Shown here: positions 23,731-34,500 of the stretch, one piece after another
Numbering within the stretch: the stretch's first letter is position 1
How the letters are laid out: every line of letters begins with the position of its first letter
Origin: Dipteris shenzhenensis
Taxonomy: Eukaryota; Polypodiophyta; Polypodiopsida; Gleicheniales
Length of the DNA stretch: 64,000 nucleotides
Direction: 5' to 3' (one strand)
NCBI GenBank assembly: GCA_047967505.1
Contig: CM106538.1
Notes under the pieces: model-generated
What the model was told of the DNA's origin: nothing
What the model saw: the letters and a program-made list of their open reading frames with translations, nothing else
Databases searched by the model: none
Position numbers and translations under genes: made by a program

Positions 23731-24348
23731 TGTTAGATATGCTCAATGCCCCACCCTCCTGGTAACCAGCAGTGGTCCAAGGTGCTCAAGTTGTAAGGCC
23801 CCCATATGAGGAGAAGCCATGTGTGAGCGGGACACTGGATGGATCGTGACTTGCATGTCAGATGAGGTCTATCAATGAGACCGTTGATGGTAGAAAGGTG
23901 GTTGTGTGGGAGCCCCTTATTCTTGCTAGGGCCTAAGGGGGTCCCAAGGGGGCCAGTGGCCCCCCTGGTGGGGGTTCGGGGGCGAGAGCCCCCGAGGCGA
24001 CAGTATAAGGAATATTCCATGGACGACTAGTCGATTCCACCGACTAGGTTGACTAGTCGGTTCCACCGACTACGTTGATCCGACTACCACCCTCATAGCT
24101 ATAAAGAGGCGACCTCCCCAGTCCATTGGATCAGATCAATTGAGATCAGATTAGATCTTCCAACTAGTAGCTCTTCACCTAGTATCTGTCTAGATCGCCA
24201 TCTAAGCTCCATTGTGGGAGCGCACAGGTGGATGGAGCCATCATCTGTACTACATTAGTATTGAAGGAAAAGTTTGTTCGTCTCCAGTTTGCTGTGTACT
24301 CTCTATTCTTTGTTCAATTTCTGTTCCGCCGCGCCGTGTAATTTAACA
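23731..24348 (+). repeat. Solo LTR (copia, related to element E)
   Basis: 618 bp starting TGTTAGATATG and ending TTTAACA, flanked by an exact 5-bp duplication tggag (23726-23730 and 24349-24353), with no primer-binding site or polypurine tract at its edges. That is a solo LTR left by LTR-LTR recombination. It shares TGTTAGATAT and the block CCCCCATATGAGGAGAAG with the LTRs of element E. A TATA box (TATAAAG) is at 24100-24106. 23930-24000 is an extremely G/C-rich hairpin or G-quadruplex-prone stretch, and 24024-24075 contains two copies of a GACTAGTCG..TTCCACCGACTA repeat. Confidence 0.9.
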
Positions 24349-24353
24349 TGGAG

Positions 24354-25038
24354 TACTCCAAAAGAAATTTCAAGCGATCAAACCCAAACCACTCCCAAGG
24401 TCTTATCAACAATAATCTATATGAAGGAGAATATAAGACCCTCATAAATGAGAGGGGAAGGGATCCTCCTCGCATAAAGAGAGGGTCAAGGTTCCTCATT
24501 GCTCTTTACCAATCCCTTTGCCTTTCCACAACTTCCCTCCTTCATGTTCCACTAATTAATACTTTTTTGAATTATTTTCAATTGGGGGGCGTATTTTTAT
24601 ACACGGTTGCGACTCAAAGCACAGGGTGCATGATTAAAAAGAAATTGATTCTACCTTTCTTTATAGAGAAACCTCCGCCAGTGAGCTAGCAATATGATTA
24701 ATTGACCTCATCTTATTGAATTGACAAGGTTTGAAGGAGTGACTCAAATTTTCAAAGTTTCCTTTATGGGACAAACCCTCCCACTCATTTTTCCACCTCC
24801 ATCCGTCCCAACTAAATGGTTGGGATTACTTTGAAAGAGACAATGTGACAAAATTCCATTATGTTTGAGTTACACGATTCCTCACCACAAGAAATTCGTG
24901 CATGTGTGTGTAGAGAGAGAGAGAGATCCCATCTTCCAGAGGATAAAAAAGTGAGTGGTGGAACGAGAGAGAGAGAGAGAGAGAGCATCTTTCATGGTGG
25001 AACTTTGTGGGGAAGGATGAAGCATGCTGTGTAGAGAA
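24354..25038. other. Downstream of the glucosyltransferase gene; no other gene
   Basis: Probably includes the 3' untranslated region of the minus-strand gene that ends at 25039. GA microsatellites lie at 24913-24926 and 24965-24987. Nothing else recognised. Confidence 0.5.
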
Positions 25039-27255
25039 TTAACTAGAACCCCATTGTTTGTCTTCATCGTCTTCGACTTGCCTGGTGACCTCCGAGTGTT
25101 TTTGTAAGGTGGTTTTTATGAGGTCTTCATCCCGGGGAGGCAAGAAGCAAGGGCGGGTGTCACTAGGGGCCTGCACCATTGATTCTTCATAGAGAATTCT
25201 CTCTCGAGGGGGTGCTTGGCACAAGAAAGTCTCCGAGCAAAGCTCTGTCATCTTCCCTGGCGATGGCTCAAACCGCAGTAGATTCGCATACTCTCGCAGC
25301 GAGTGCAGCATGTACTCGTACACCCGCTTCATGCTCACTTCCTCCGTGGCAAACCGACTCCCTGCCCTCCCCATCGCTTCTGCCTGTTTGTCAGGCAACA
25401 GAATCGATCAGAACGCAAGTCAACCACCCAAAACTGGCAATCAGATCCTAGAAATCAGATCGAGAAAAGCCAGAACTTCAAAGAAGCAAGCACTCTGCCA
25501 TGGCCTGTCGCTGCTCATCATTCATCTCACCTCGATTTCGTGATTGTTCCCCCAGTCGACGCCAAATTTTATTGAGTCGCATAACTTGTTGGCTCTGACA
25601 GGCCAAAAGTGTTCCTTCGGAACAAGCCCACGTGAGAAAAAATCGAAATACACAGGATTGATCAGAAGAACTGGCGAATCGCAAGCCAGAATATATTTCA
25701 AGCTGACGGACCATCCCCAGCCTTCGACATAGATTTTGTATCTGTCACGCCCAATTCAGACAGGAGATCAGCATAGTGACTCTTGTACTACAGCACCTTA
25801 ATTGCCAATTATCGACAATCTTGATACGGTCATACCTATTCCGGCACTGCTGAGCTAATCGCGAGTTCTTGAAATTATCTTTCGTCTCTGCCCACCAGTT
25901 CTGCAAGCGAACATTATCCAGATTCCAATACAAATTAACCTTTCGCCAATATGGATTTCGCGACCGCACGCAAATAATTACGCTCAATGCTAGCCGTGAC
26001 GCACCTGATGAATAATTTCGGCACCATGCTGTTCTTTGTTGCAGCGTCGAAGCCCTTCACGGATAGCACCACCTGTCTGCGTGTTCCCTTTCCAAAAAGC
26101 AGTGGGAGCCCTTCTTTCCCATAGCATGTCCTTCTCTCCTTTTAAGATGCCACAGAGCTCCCCATCCCAAGGTTTCAAATCAACTTCTGGCCTGAAAAGT
26201 ATAACGTGTAGACAGGATCTGTTAGAATTCGCCTGGGCAAGGCTTTCAAGAACTCGCTCGTCCGGCCATGCTTTAAAACTCGCTTTGCTGAGACTATCGA
26301 CCTTGCTCTGAGTTGAAAAAATCGATCGACTCACCATCCCCAAAACGACCAGTCTGGAAATGGGATGTCGAAATCGTTAACTGTGCTGCAGTAGCGAAAT
26401 ACAGGCGGTGGCGCTTGGCCATTGTAATTTCGTCTAGGGACTTGAGGACGGTCTCCACATCCGAAGAGGAAATCCACGTCTGGCACTAGGCCAGGATAAA
26501 GCTTCAGCAGTTGCAAAAGCCCCCATATTGTGAATACGGACCTGGTTTGGAAACAGGAAGTGTATGGGTCGACGTATAAGCGGCCACTCTTTATCACAAC
26601 ACGGAAAGAGGCGAATGGTTTTCCACTGTCCAATAATTCCCTGGAAATTCCGTCCTTCATCCATGCTGCTAAATCCTCGTAGATCCACCTAAAGTAGAAA
26701 GGACAAACGGTGGGCTCGAAAGGATCGGCAAATTGAGATTGATTTTTCCCTGCCTCCGGAAGCTGGCAGCCAGAGGATGAGCATCGGTTTGGCGAGCGGA
26801 GATCACGAGAGAGTCTCGCCCAGAATTCCGGGTTCGGCCATGGGATCGGAGACGAAGAGCTCTTATCTTGTGCCACAAAGGGGCTCGGCCGCGAATTAGA
26901 GCTAGTATCGTTTCCTTTATACCACTGGATGATGTCGGACTGTAGCCAGATATCGCAAACGCGTTAAGTCCGTCTCGTTTTGGAGTCTAATTTGCAATTA
27001 CGGATCTTGTTCCAATGCCCAGGTGAATCACGGGTGTGTGTGGAAAAGGAAAAGCAACACCAATATGAAAACCGAGCTGTGCAGAAGTAAGGAGGGAACG
27101 TGAACCAAAAGAGAACGCACCTTGTGACGAGTGGCGAGGAAGCCGGAGGCGAGGAGGACGGAGAGGAGGAGGAAGAGGTGGAGGAAGCGAGCGGGGGAGC
27201 GGAAGAGGGAGGAGGAGGGATCACGGAGGGAGACGAAGGACTTGAGAGAGTTCAT
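25039..27255 (-). CDS. CAP10/GT90 protein O-glucosyltransferase-like protein, six exons
   Basis: Six exons, in order: 27255-27121, 26939-26335, 26191-26005, 25900-25836, 25741-25531, 25383-25039. All five introns (181, 143, 104, 94 and 147 bp) begin GT and end AG, with phases 0, 2, 0, 2, 0. The total is 515 residues, normal for plant members of this family (Pfam Glyco_transf_90, related to Rumi/POGLUT). Residues 24-41 form one hydrophobic segment, so it is a probable type II Golgi or ER membrane protein. Family blocks seen: FEPTVCPFYFRWIYEDL, FQTRSVFTIWGLLQLL, FPDWSFWGWP (about 239-248, across intron 2), SRLAQQCRNR, YKIYVEGWGWSVSLKYILA, FDFFSRGLVP, HFWPVR, and FGVDWGNNHE. The predicted activity is transfer of a sugar from a nucleotide sugar to protein or glycan; the substrate is unknown. 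No stops or frameshifts: the only apparently intact gene here. Confidence 0.93.
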
Positions 27256-27600
27256 GGATGGAGGATAAATATTGGAGGAGCAATAGGTGGAGGTGGAGAT
27301 GATGGGTATGGAGATGGAGAAGAGGAGCTATGGCGAGGAGGAGCTCTGGAGAGCTATGGCGAGCAAAAGCTATGGCGAGGGAGGATTGACTGCGGGCGTG
27401 AACGTCGTTGAAATTTTGTCGCCGTCAACTTTTACCCTGAAATTAGGGCTGCCTCCTCCACGACGTTCGTTTTTCATCGAAACGCAACACTCACAAGAAT
27501 CAAGATTTAATACCAACTGCCGTCTCTCGATTTTCTCAACTTGGGTCTCGGGATTTGCTTCGTGTCATCGTGAGAGAGTCACTCCTTGAGTATGTGTGTG
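27256..27600 (-). promoter_or_regulatory. 5' leader and likely promoter of the glucosyltransferase-like gene
   Basis: Read on the minus strand this is pyrimidine-rich (CTCC/TCC repeats at 27256-27400), typical of plant 5' untranslated regions, and it is more GC-rich than its surroundings. An ATAAATATT stretch at 27267-27275 lies too near the ATG to be a confident TATA box. The transcription start cannot be fixed. Confidence 0.4.
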
Positions 27601-27680
27601 TGTGTGAGAGTTAGTGAGTGTATGTGAGTATTTAAGTTAAAACAAATTGTGTGGGGACACGCACGCGCGTGTGTGTGTGT

Positions 27681-27711
<31 letters not shown>

Positions 27712-27765
27712 TTTTCAACAACAAAAAAAGTGTGTGTGTGTGTGTGTGTGTGTGAGAGTGTGTGT
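27594..27765. repeat. Compound GT/GA microsatellites
   Basis: Three adjacent runs: (TG)n near 27594-27606, (GT)n(GA)n at 27666-27711, and (GT)n at 27730-27768. They lie 340-510 bp upstream of the glucosyltransferase start codon. Confidence 0.9.
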
Positions 27766-27770
27766 GTTTC

Positions 27771-28015
27771 GGGGGTTCACCTAAAAAAATTTAGTTTACC
27801 ACATGCATTCAAAAGGAGGGATATTTCTAAATTTTTGAAAAAATTTAACAGAATTACAATAACAAGAGGGGTTTTTTAATTCAAATTTTTTAAAAACTCA
27901 CTTAGTTCATAAGTAAAGAGGGGTGTTTTAATTGTGGGTGAAATTTTGGTTGAGGGGTTTTTTTAGTACCCTTTGAATGCGCGTGATACGTAGGGTTTCT
28001 TAGTAGTGCACCCCC
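27771..28015. mobile_element. MITE copy 2
   Basis: Shares with the copy at 23048-23303 the order ..AAAAAAATTTAGT-TACCA, GCATTCAAA, AATTACAATAACA, AAGTAAAGAGG and AGGGTTTCTTAGTA-TGCACCCCC. The ends GGGGTTCACC and (reverse complement) GGGGTGCACT form short inverted repeats. The left flank is a GT microsatellite, so the target duplication cannot be read. Confidence 0.75.
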
Positions 28016-28043
28016 TGAAGAGAGTTTTCAAAAAAATTGACAC

Positions 28044-28130
28044 ACGTAATTGCTTTTGCTATGGTAAATTTGGTCCGATAGAACGATTTTGTATTAAGGA
28101 GCAAAAAGACGAGGTAGCAAAGAAAAGAGT
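28044..28130 (+). pseudogene. Possible relic of a gag zinc knuckle
   Basis: One frame reads CFCYGKFGPIERFC followed by a lysine-rich stretch, close to a copia gag knuckle (CFYCGK-GHIERFC) with a small frame or substitution error. No other gag or pol part is visible around it. The case is weak because it is so short. Confidence 0.35.
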
Positions 28131-29070
28131 GAGATAAATGCTTGTGTGAATCGACTTCAAATGCTGAAGTTGTTGGACTTGCAGATTGGGCATTTTAGAG
28201 CATGGACACAGTTACAGAATTGCTCTAGCTTTTAGTAAGCGTGCAATTGTTTCAGATGATCTTGCTCTCAGTGGATAGGTTATGTTTTGGTGCTCAGGTC
28301 GTGTGGCTCAAGTTTCTTCATGATGGATGAGATTGTCTCTTTGGATTTTTTGTTGGCTCCCCCATTCAGTCTTAGGGGGGAATTCTTGGTCATTTCCACT
28401 CCTAGGGTTATTTTTTTCCTCTAGGAAAGGCTTCAAAGGGGTGGAAAACCCTCAATCAGATTGGTGGCTTGACATTGAAATTGTACTTTGATTGGGTCTT
28501 ATATGTGGAGGTTTGGTCCACGTGATTGGCTTGTTGAGCGATTGACCAACGCATAAGTAACACTTGGCATTTGCACGGGGAAGCTCTAACGAGTTATACA
28601 TGGCAATGTGGCTCCACTGCATGGGAGAGTGAGGTGGCAACTAGAGATTTCTACAAAAGGTGCACGACCATGTGGAATCCTCTCTCTTCCCCGCCGCGAC
28701 CCTATGTAGTAGCGTTGATGAGAGTTGGCTGTAGATGTATTTCTTTCTAGTTGTGTCTATTTGGCAGCAGCTGCTAGTAGATAAGAGTCATCTTTCATGT
28801 CCATAGGGTCCATAGGAGAGTCGAATCTTCTTTGTAACCAGCAACAAGGCCTCTATGCATGAGCTCAATAGTGTGTCAAGGCCTCCTTCCTTGAGTCACA
28901 TTTTCCATGAAATATATTGTTCATTTTAGGTCACAATACTTTCCTCTATTATGCATGATCATTTGATTTACATGTGATATGAATAGCTTGAACCCCGGGT
29001 TGCAGTAATAGATATTGCATGTGATAGATTTTGTGGAATCACCTCAGGTTATAGCATAACTTGAGCAAAT
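28131..29070. other. No gene recognised
   Basis: Short open frames only, with no termini, domain or repeats that I can support. Confidence 0.5.
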
Positions 29071-29269
29071 GAGAGAGAGAGAGAGAGTGTGTGTGTGTGT
29101 GTGGTGTGGACCATGCTAATTGTTAGATACTACTGACTAGGGCTTTAAAAAACCAAAATCTTCAAAATAGGCATTTTCTCCTTTTAAAAGAGAAACCTTA
29201 AAAAAGTAGCCCAAAAATTGTGATGTGTAGATGCACATGAACGTGCACACGAACACACACACACACACA

Positions 29270-29325
<56 letters not shown>
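29071..29325. repeat. GA/GT and AC/GA microsatellites
   Basis: (GA)8(GT)n at 29071-29102 and (AC)n(GA)n at 29252-29325, the latter with more than 25 GA units. About 150 bp of unique AT-rich sequence separates them. Confidence 0.95.
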
Positions 29326-29326
<1 letters not shown>

Positions 29327-29860
29327 AACTAGTAAAAATTTGAACAACAAATGAAACATTGGGGAAACGCTTGAAAAATCACATTTTAATTAAAAAAACT
29401 GTGTAGAATGGGATAGGGACAACAAAGGAATTCTGATTGAGACACACCTCAAATATACTATAAATGGTTTGCAAAGCATGTGCCAATAGTTGAGAGGACA
29501 TTGAAGGCCTTTGCAAAGCCTAAGAATAAAGACAAAAATAGAATCTTTAAATTTTTTTAAAGACTAAACTAATTTATCATTTATGTACCAAACAAAATAA
29601 AGACAAGAGACTTGCTTAGGTTTCTACAAATGCCGCATGATATTTAGGGCCTAGCATCATGTTTATAAATAAAGACAAGACTTGTTAAGATTGGATTTGG
29701 TTAGAATCAATCATGATTATGGAATAAATTTGGTTCCCATGAACTAATTTTTTAAATCTCACATGGAATCTTAGGGTTCGTTGAGGATGAAACATGCAAC
29801 TAGCTAGAAATTTATAGGGTGACCTACTCTACAAGATAAGAGAAGGCTAGAATGCATGAA
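29326..29860. other. No gene recognised
   Basis: AT-rich sequence. AAATAAAGACAAGA recurs at about 29600 and 29665, suggesting a small old duplication. Confidence 0.5.
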
Positions 29861-29865
29861 TCAAT

Positions 29866-30088
29866 GTGTGTGTATGTGCGCACGCGCACGTACACAGATG
29901 CACGTACGCGTGTGCATCCACGCACCTGCGTGTGTGCACGAGCGCAAGTGATTTGGCACCCCAAGGCACACACGCGTGTGTGGATGCAGGCACACGCATG
30001 CACTAGTGTGTGCACATATGTGTTCATACATTCATGTCTCATGTTGTGCATGCATGTGTACTGTGTGTGTGGGGGGGGGGGGGGGGTA
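29866..30088. repeat. Alternating purine-pyrimidine tract ending in a G run
   Basis: About 200 bp made mostly of GT, CG and CA dinucleotides with many short palindromes (ACGCGT, GCGCACGCGC, TGCATGCA), ending in an uninterrupted run of about 17 G. The composition favours Z-DNA and, at the end, G-quadruplex formation. Frames through it are artefacts. Confidence 0.85.
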
Positions 30089-30092
30089 TCAA

Positions 30093-32500
30093 GGCAATGT
30101 CCATGACCAATTGTGCTCTCTTTAGTGTGTAGGTATAGTTACATTGGTTCTCTCAAAAATGAGGTTGATCTCATCATATTGTAAAGACACTTTTAAGGTA
30201 AGTACTTATCTATATGTGTAACTCTAAGACATATTGAAATTCAATATGAAGCCAACCACGAATTGTGTACAGTTCCATATTACACAACAAAATGTAGTGT
30301 CCATGAGCCAATATGCTCTCTTTTGTTTGTAGCTATAGGAATAAAGCATGGTCAATGTAGCCATTTTTTGTGAGGTTCAAGGAATATATTACATATGGTA
30401 ACTTGCTCATGAACCGTAACTTATGTGTTGCTCATGGAATTCGACAAACTAATGTAGATGTTTCTAAACTTGAATATGACACCAAAATATTATGACATTT
30501 TCTTCTCACTGGTGAAATCATTAAGCCATTGCCAATGCTAAATTTTGCATGTGAGATGTGTATCCTACACTTATTCAAAGTTATTCTAAACATAGATGCA
30601 AGTTAAAAAGCGCATTACTTGAGCTTCCCACAACCAAAAGGAGACAACCAGTTGACAATATTTGATATGTTTTGAGCAGTGTGAAACACGTGTGAAATGT
30701 TGCACTAGAATTGCAATGCACACATTCAAGGGAATCCTCCATAATTTTTTCTTGTTTTGTTTTCAATTAGAAAGATTTGAAAATTTGGACTCCACACTTA
30801 TGTCCACCTACTACATGGTGGTGTTAAGCCATTGATGTTCTGAAGATATTTGTAGCTTGATTCACTTGAAATAGATATAATGGAACTTATTAAATTTATA
30901 CATGTGCAATGCTCTTTGAATAAATCCAATATTATTTGTCATTTTGCAATGCTTCCTTTTCCATGCACTTCCTTGCAATGGCAAACATAGGATATGTCAA
31001 AGAGGTTTTCACTTCTTAATCCATAGCATCAAAACTGCTAGCTTGCCTCTTGGCCGGTTTTTCTTTTTCATATTTTAAGCCTCAAGTTGTTTGGACTCGT
31101 CATTGACAAGTCTAGTTTGAATACATGGGTGGGCAAATGAGCTAAACCATGATCATATTGGTTCTATCCAAAAATTCACATCTCCATAGTTGGATTTCAA
31201 AACATCACATGTGTCTCCTACTCTGGCAAATCCCCAAGAAAATCCCAAGTGATCCATTTTGAAAGTCCGTGTTTACCTTCTTCCCCTAGTCTTGGTCTCA
31301 AGGAAGTGCATTGCCAAGAAACCTATGTACCATGTGTTCAAGGGGTATTTATAAAATGCCTCAACTAGGTTTCCCCCTCCAAGAAACCTCCCCCCCCCCT
31401 TTACTTATGATCTAACATTATTTTTTCCTAAAGTTGAATTAAAAAACCCCTACTCTTATTCTAGTATTAGTAATTGTTTTCCTAAAGTTGAATCAAAATA
31501 GCCGAGAAATAGCCCTCCTTTTGAATGCATGTGGTACTGTAAAATTTTGTGATGTGAATTCTCTGAGGCCTTGGGGAATTCTATTTCTTTTTCACTTTGG
31601 TAGAGTCCCAAACGTATTACCAACAACTACACTGGTTCTTTTTAAATGTCCTTCTCCTCATACCCCTTAAGTTCCATGATCCCATTGCTTTGCCGCCCTA
31701 GCATGCACCTTGATTTAGTATTGCTTTTTGCTCTATGCTCTTTCTCTCCCACGATATACACTCTTAGTTGAAATGGGTGCATTCATGAGGTCTGACTTGG
31801 TTGTTTATTTAGGCAAATCATCATCTTCAATTACCTGGTCTCTTGTAAAGCTACAATGCACACCCATTTGAGGGCACGCTCTTTTTTGGGATTTGTTGGA
31901 AACCAAAACAGATTGAAATTTGGAATCCAAACTAGTGGGACTACTGAATGGTTGTCTTAAAACATTGATAGTTGTTGGTATTGGTATCTAGATTCACCCT
32001 AAAATGGAAGAAGTTGAAAATGCGCAATTTGTGCATATGGAAAGATCTTTTAATAAATCCAACACTATTTACAATTTTGAATTGTTTCTTTTTCCATGCA
32101 CTTGCTTCCTATATGGCTCATAATCATGCCAAAGGTCATTGCATTTCATAATACACAGCATAAAAAACGATACCGTGCCCTTTGGCCTATTTATGTTTTG
32201 AAGCATTGCCACATTGCACTTGTTTGGGATATCCAATTTTGATGACCTGTATTGTGTCGGAGGGGGAAAAACCGAAGGCTGAAAATTTTGCTACTCCCAC
32301 AAATTTTGAATTTTCACACCACCCACCCATCAAATCTTGGAAGATTAAGTATTGCAACCTATCTCCGCCCTACAAACGCCCTAAAACCCGCATGCACCTC
32401 GATGTGACCTTGCGCAGATTTTGGTTTGGCATTATCTTCTTTCAAGTAAGTTTTCTTCTATTCTTTTCTTGCCTCACCAACTAGCTTCTATGGGTATATT
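30093..32500. other. No gene; old dispersed duplications
   Basis: A short module (TGTCCATGA-CCAAT-TGCTCTCTTT) occurs near 30097 and 30298. A segment of roughly 290 bp at 30770-31060 matches 31880-32190 imperfectly (AATAAATCCAA, TTCCATGCACTT, CATAGCA / CACAGCA landmarks in the same order). An inverted MITE copy lies between them. No coding domain recognised. Confidence 0.55.
31305..31559. mobile_element. MITE copy 3 (inverted)
   Basis: The reverse complement shows the family landmarks: TACCACATGCATTCAAAAGGAGGG-type start, GGGGTTTTTTAATTCAA, ATAAGTAAAGG, and ACATAGGTTTCTTGG at the end. It is more diverged than copies 1 and 2. Target duplication not clear. Confidence 0.65.
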
Positions 32501-34500
32501 CTGGACTGATCATGGTCATGGCGTCAATCGCATGATGCAGCTCGCCATGGCTTGCAAGAGAAGTAGGCAGAGGCTGCGGACAGGAAAGCTAAAAAGCCTG
32601 GTCAAGGTACAAGGAACAAATTGCGGGTCGAGGAAAGCAATGGCACAGTATCAAAACGGCAACAGAAGACACTTTTGCAACATCTAGAAAGGGAGAAACA
32701 ATGAGAAGAAAGAAGACTCCTTACAGAGAAGCAATAGGAAGTGGTATGCATTCAATCATTGCCATTGAAGCGAAGAACACGAGCTATGGTATCACGATTG
32801 GTGGGAGCATTTGAGGCAGCAACTTCAGGTGAATACCAGTCTCACGTCTTCACAAGCTTTAGCCTGAACCCTAAAGTTCATAGAGTAACAACCCTACCAA
32901 TACCTCAGGAGATACATGCCCAAGAGGCGATGCTCTCTAACCTGAGAAATGGCCTACAGAAAGTAAAAGTAGCTTAGATCAACTAGCTGCAATGAGGGCG
33001 AGTTAGCTATATTGGTATCCCTTGAAACAAAGGAGAAACGGCTTGGATGCACAGTGTCAAAGATGTTGTCAATATGAAGGACCAACGTGGCTCTAGTGGC
33101 GATCGGTTGACCGTAGAGCAGAAGCAATGCACAATCATCCCAATCCAAGAAGTCTATGGGCTTTAACCGAACGCCAAAAAAGGAGAGACAGCCTAAGTGT
33201 AGAATTCATTGCTAAAGTAGCAACGTTTTGGCACAAAAATAGAGAGTTTCCAAATACAAAGGACATCTATAAAAAGCGGATGGGATGCAAGGTGTTTGAG
33301 GAGCACATCATACACATCCTTTTGATACAACATAGGTTAGTGGTGCCTAAACCAACCTAGTGGTTTTTTGTGAGCTTTGGGATACTTTACTTGTTTCATT
33401 TCTTGAACTAGGCTTGGACTAATGTGATTGTCCTAAACCAGCCCGGTGATTTGAACATTATGCAACTGTATGCCTACTATAGGCTAGTTCAGCTGAATCG
33501 CCAGTTATGTGATTGTCTTGAACCAGCATGGTTGAACAAACATGCTAAATGTGTCTTGAAAATTGTAACATTCCTAAACCAGCACGATGGTTGAAAATTA
33601 TTTTGCTTCATTATATACTTTAATTAGACTATGTTTTGTCTTGTTTTAGTAGTGCAAAAGGGGGGCTCACTATAATGTTTTTCCATTTAAAAGAGGGCTC
33701 ATTGTTCTATTGTTCCTGCATGTTAGGTCAGTAGACTGAGTTGTATCTCAAGTTTATGGATCCGAATCATGACATTTCAATTGGGCAGAGGACCTTTGAG
33801 CATTGTAACCGTGGTACGTCAGGAAACCCAAAGACAAGAATGTTTGTTGTTGCAAAACACACATAGACTTTGACCTAGCCCGGCAAGCTATGAATGACTT
33901 GAGATTTGGTCATGTTGGAGCATTGCTCCATAGGGATCGATGCCCATGTCTACCTGATGAATGCGCAGTCTCTAGGCCACTTGTATCATCATCATGTATT
34001 ACAAGGGAGAGCAGGTTTTGTAGTGTAAGGTCTCTGTAGGAGCCAATGGTTTGTCCAAAGGGAGACTGTGAGTGGCACCGTATCGAATGCATTCATGGCA
34101 CATGCAAGCATTGCAGTTTGAAGTTGAAGAACAAGACATTTCATGCCTGTCCAAATGAAATGAGGGAAGACAACCATGTTTATCTAAAATGGAGGAGATT
34201 TGAAAATGTCAATGTTGAAGGATCCAATAAAAAGAGATGGCTACTATCATATAAGAGCACTCAGCCAAGGGAGCTTATAGATCATGTGGTTCAATCCATC
34301 CCAAAATATGTGCTTCACAATTTTATGGCTAGCTAGCAGGATAAGCAATTCAAGACATGCCTTGCCAATTTTCCCCATGACACTATTTTCTAGAGCTGTC
34401 ATATATTTTTCTGAAAATTATTCATTTCAAGAACAAGATGAGATAAAAAGTGTTCACTGGTACAACAAGCAAATAACAATTCTTGTGCATATCACATGAA
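32500..34500 (+). pseudogene. Second transposon-type pseudogene of unnamed family
   Basis: Plus-strand blocks that read like one decayed protein. 32530-32980 is basic and repeat-like. 33140-33300 reads FIAKVATFWHKNREFPNTKD. 33740-33800 reads DPNHDISIGQRTFEHCN. 34046-34336 carries HRIECIHGTCKHC then CPNEM and a tryptophan-rich stretch (VYLKWRRFENV). After a frameshift, 34390-34500 reads YFSENYSFQEQDEIKSVHW. The order of a Cys cluster, then a D/S-F-x-E-N-Y motif, then QDE...HW recalls a family of uncharacterised transposon-like proteins I have seen in invertebrate genomes; this is recall, not a search. Stops and frameshifts between the blocks show it is dead. Confidence 0.5.

Noticed and set aside
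29824-30106. Overlapping frames rich in His, Cys and Arg
   Set aside because: Composition artefact of the GT/CG/CA alternating tract, open on both strands.
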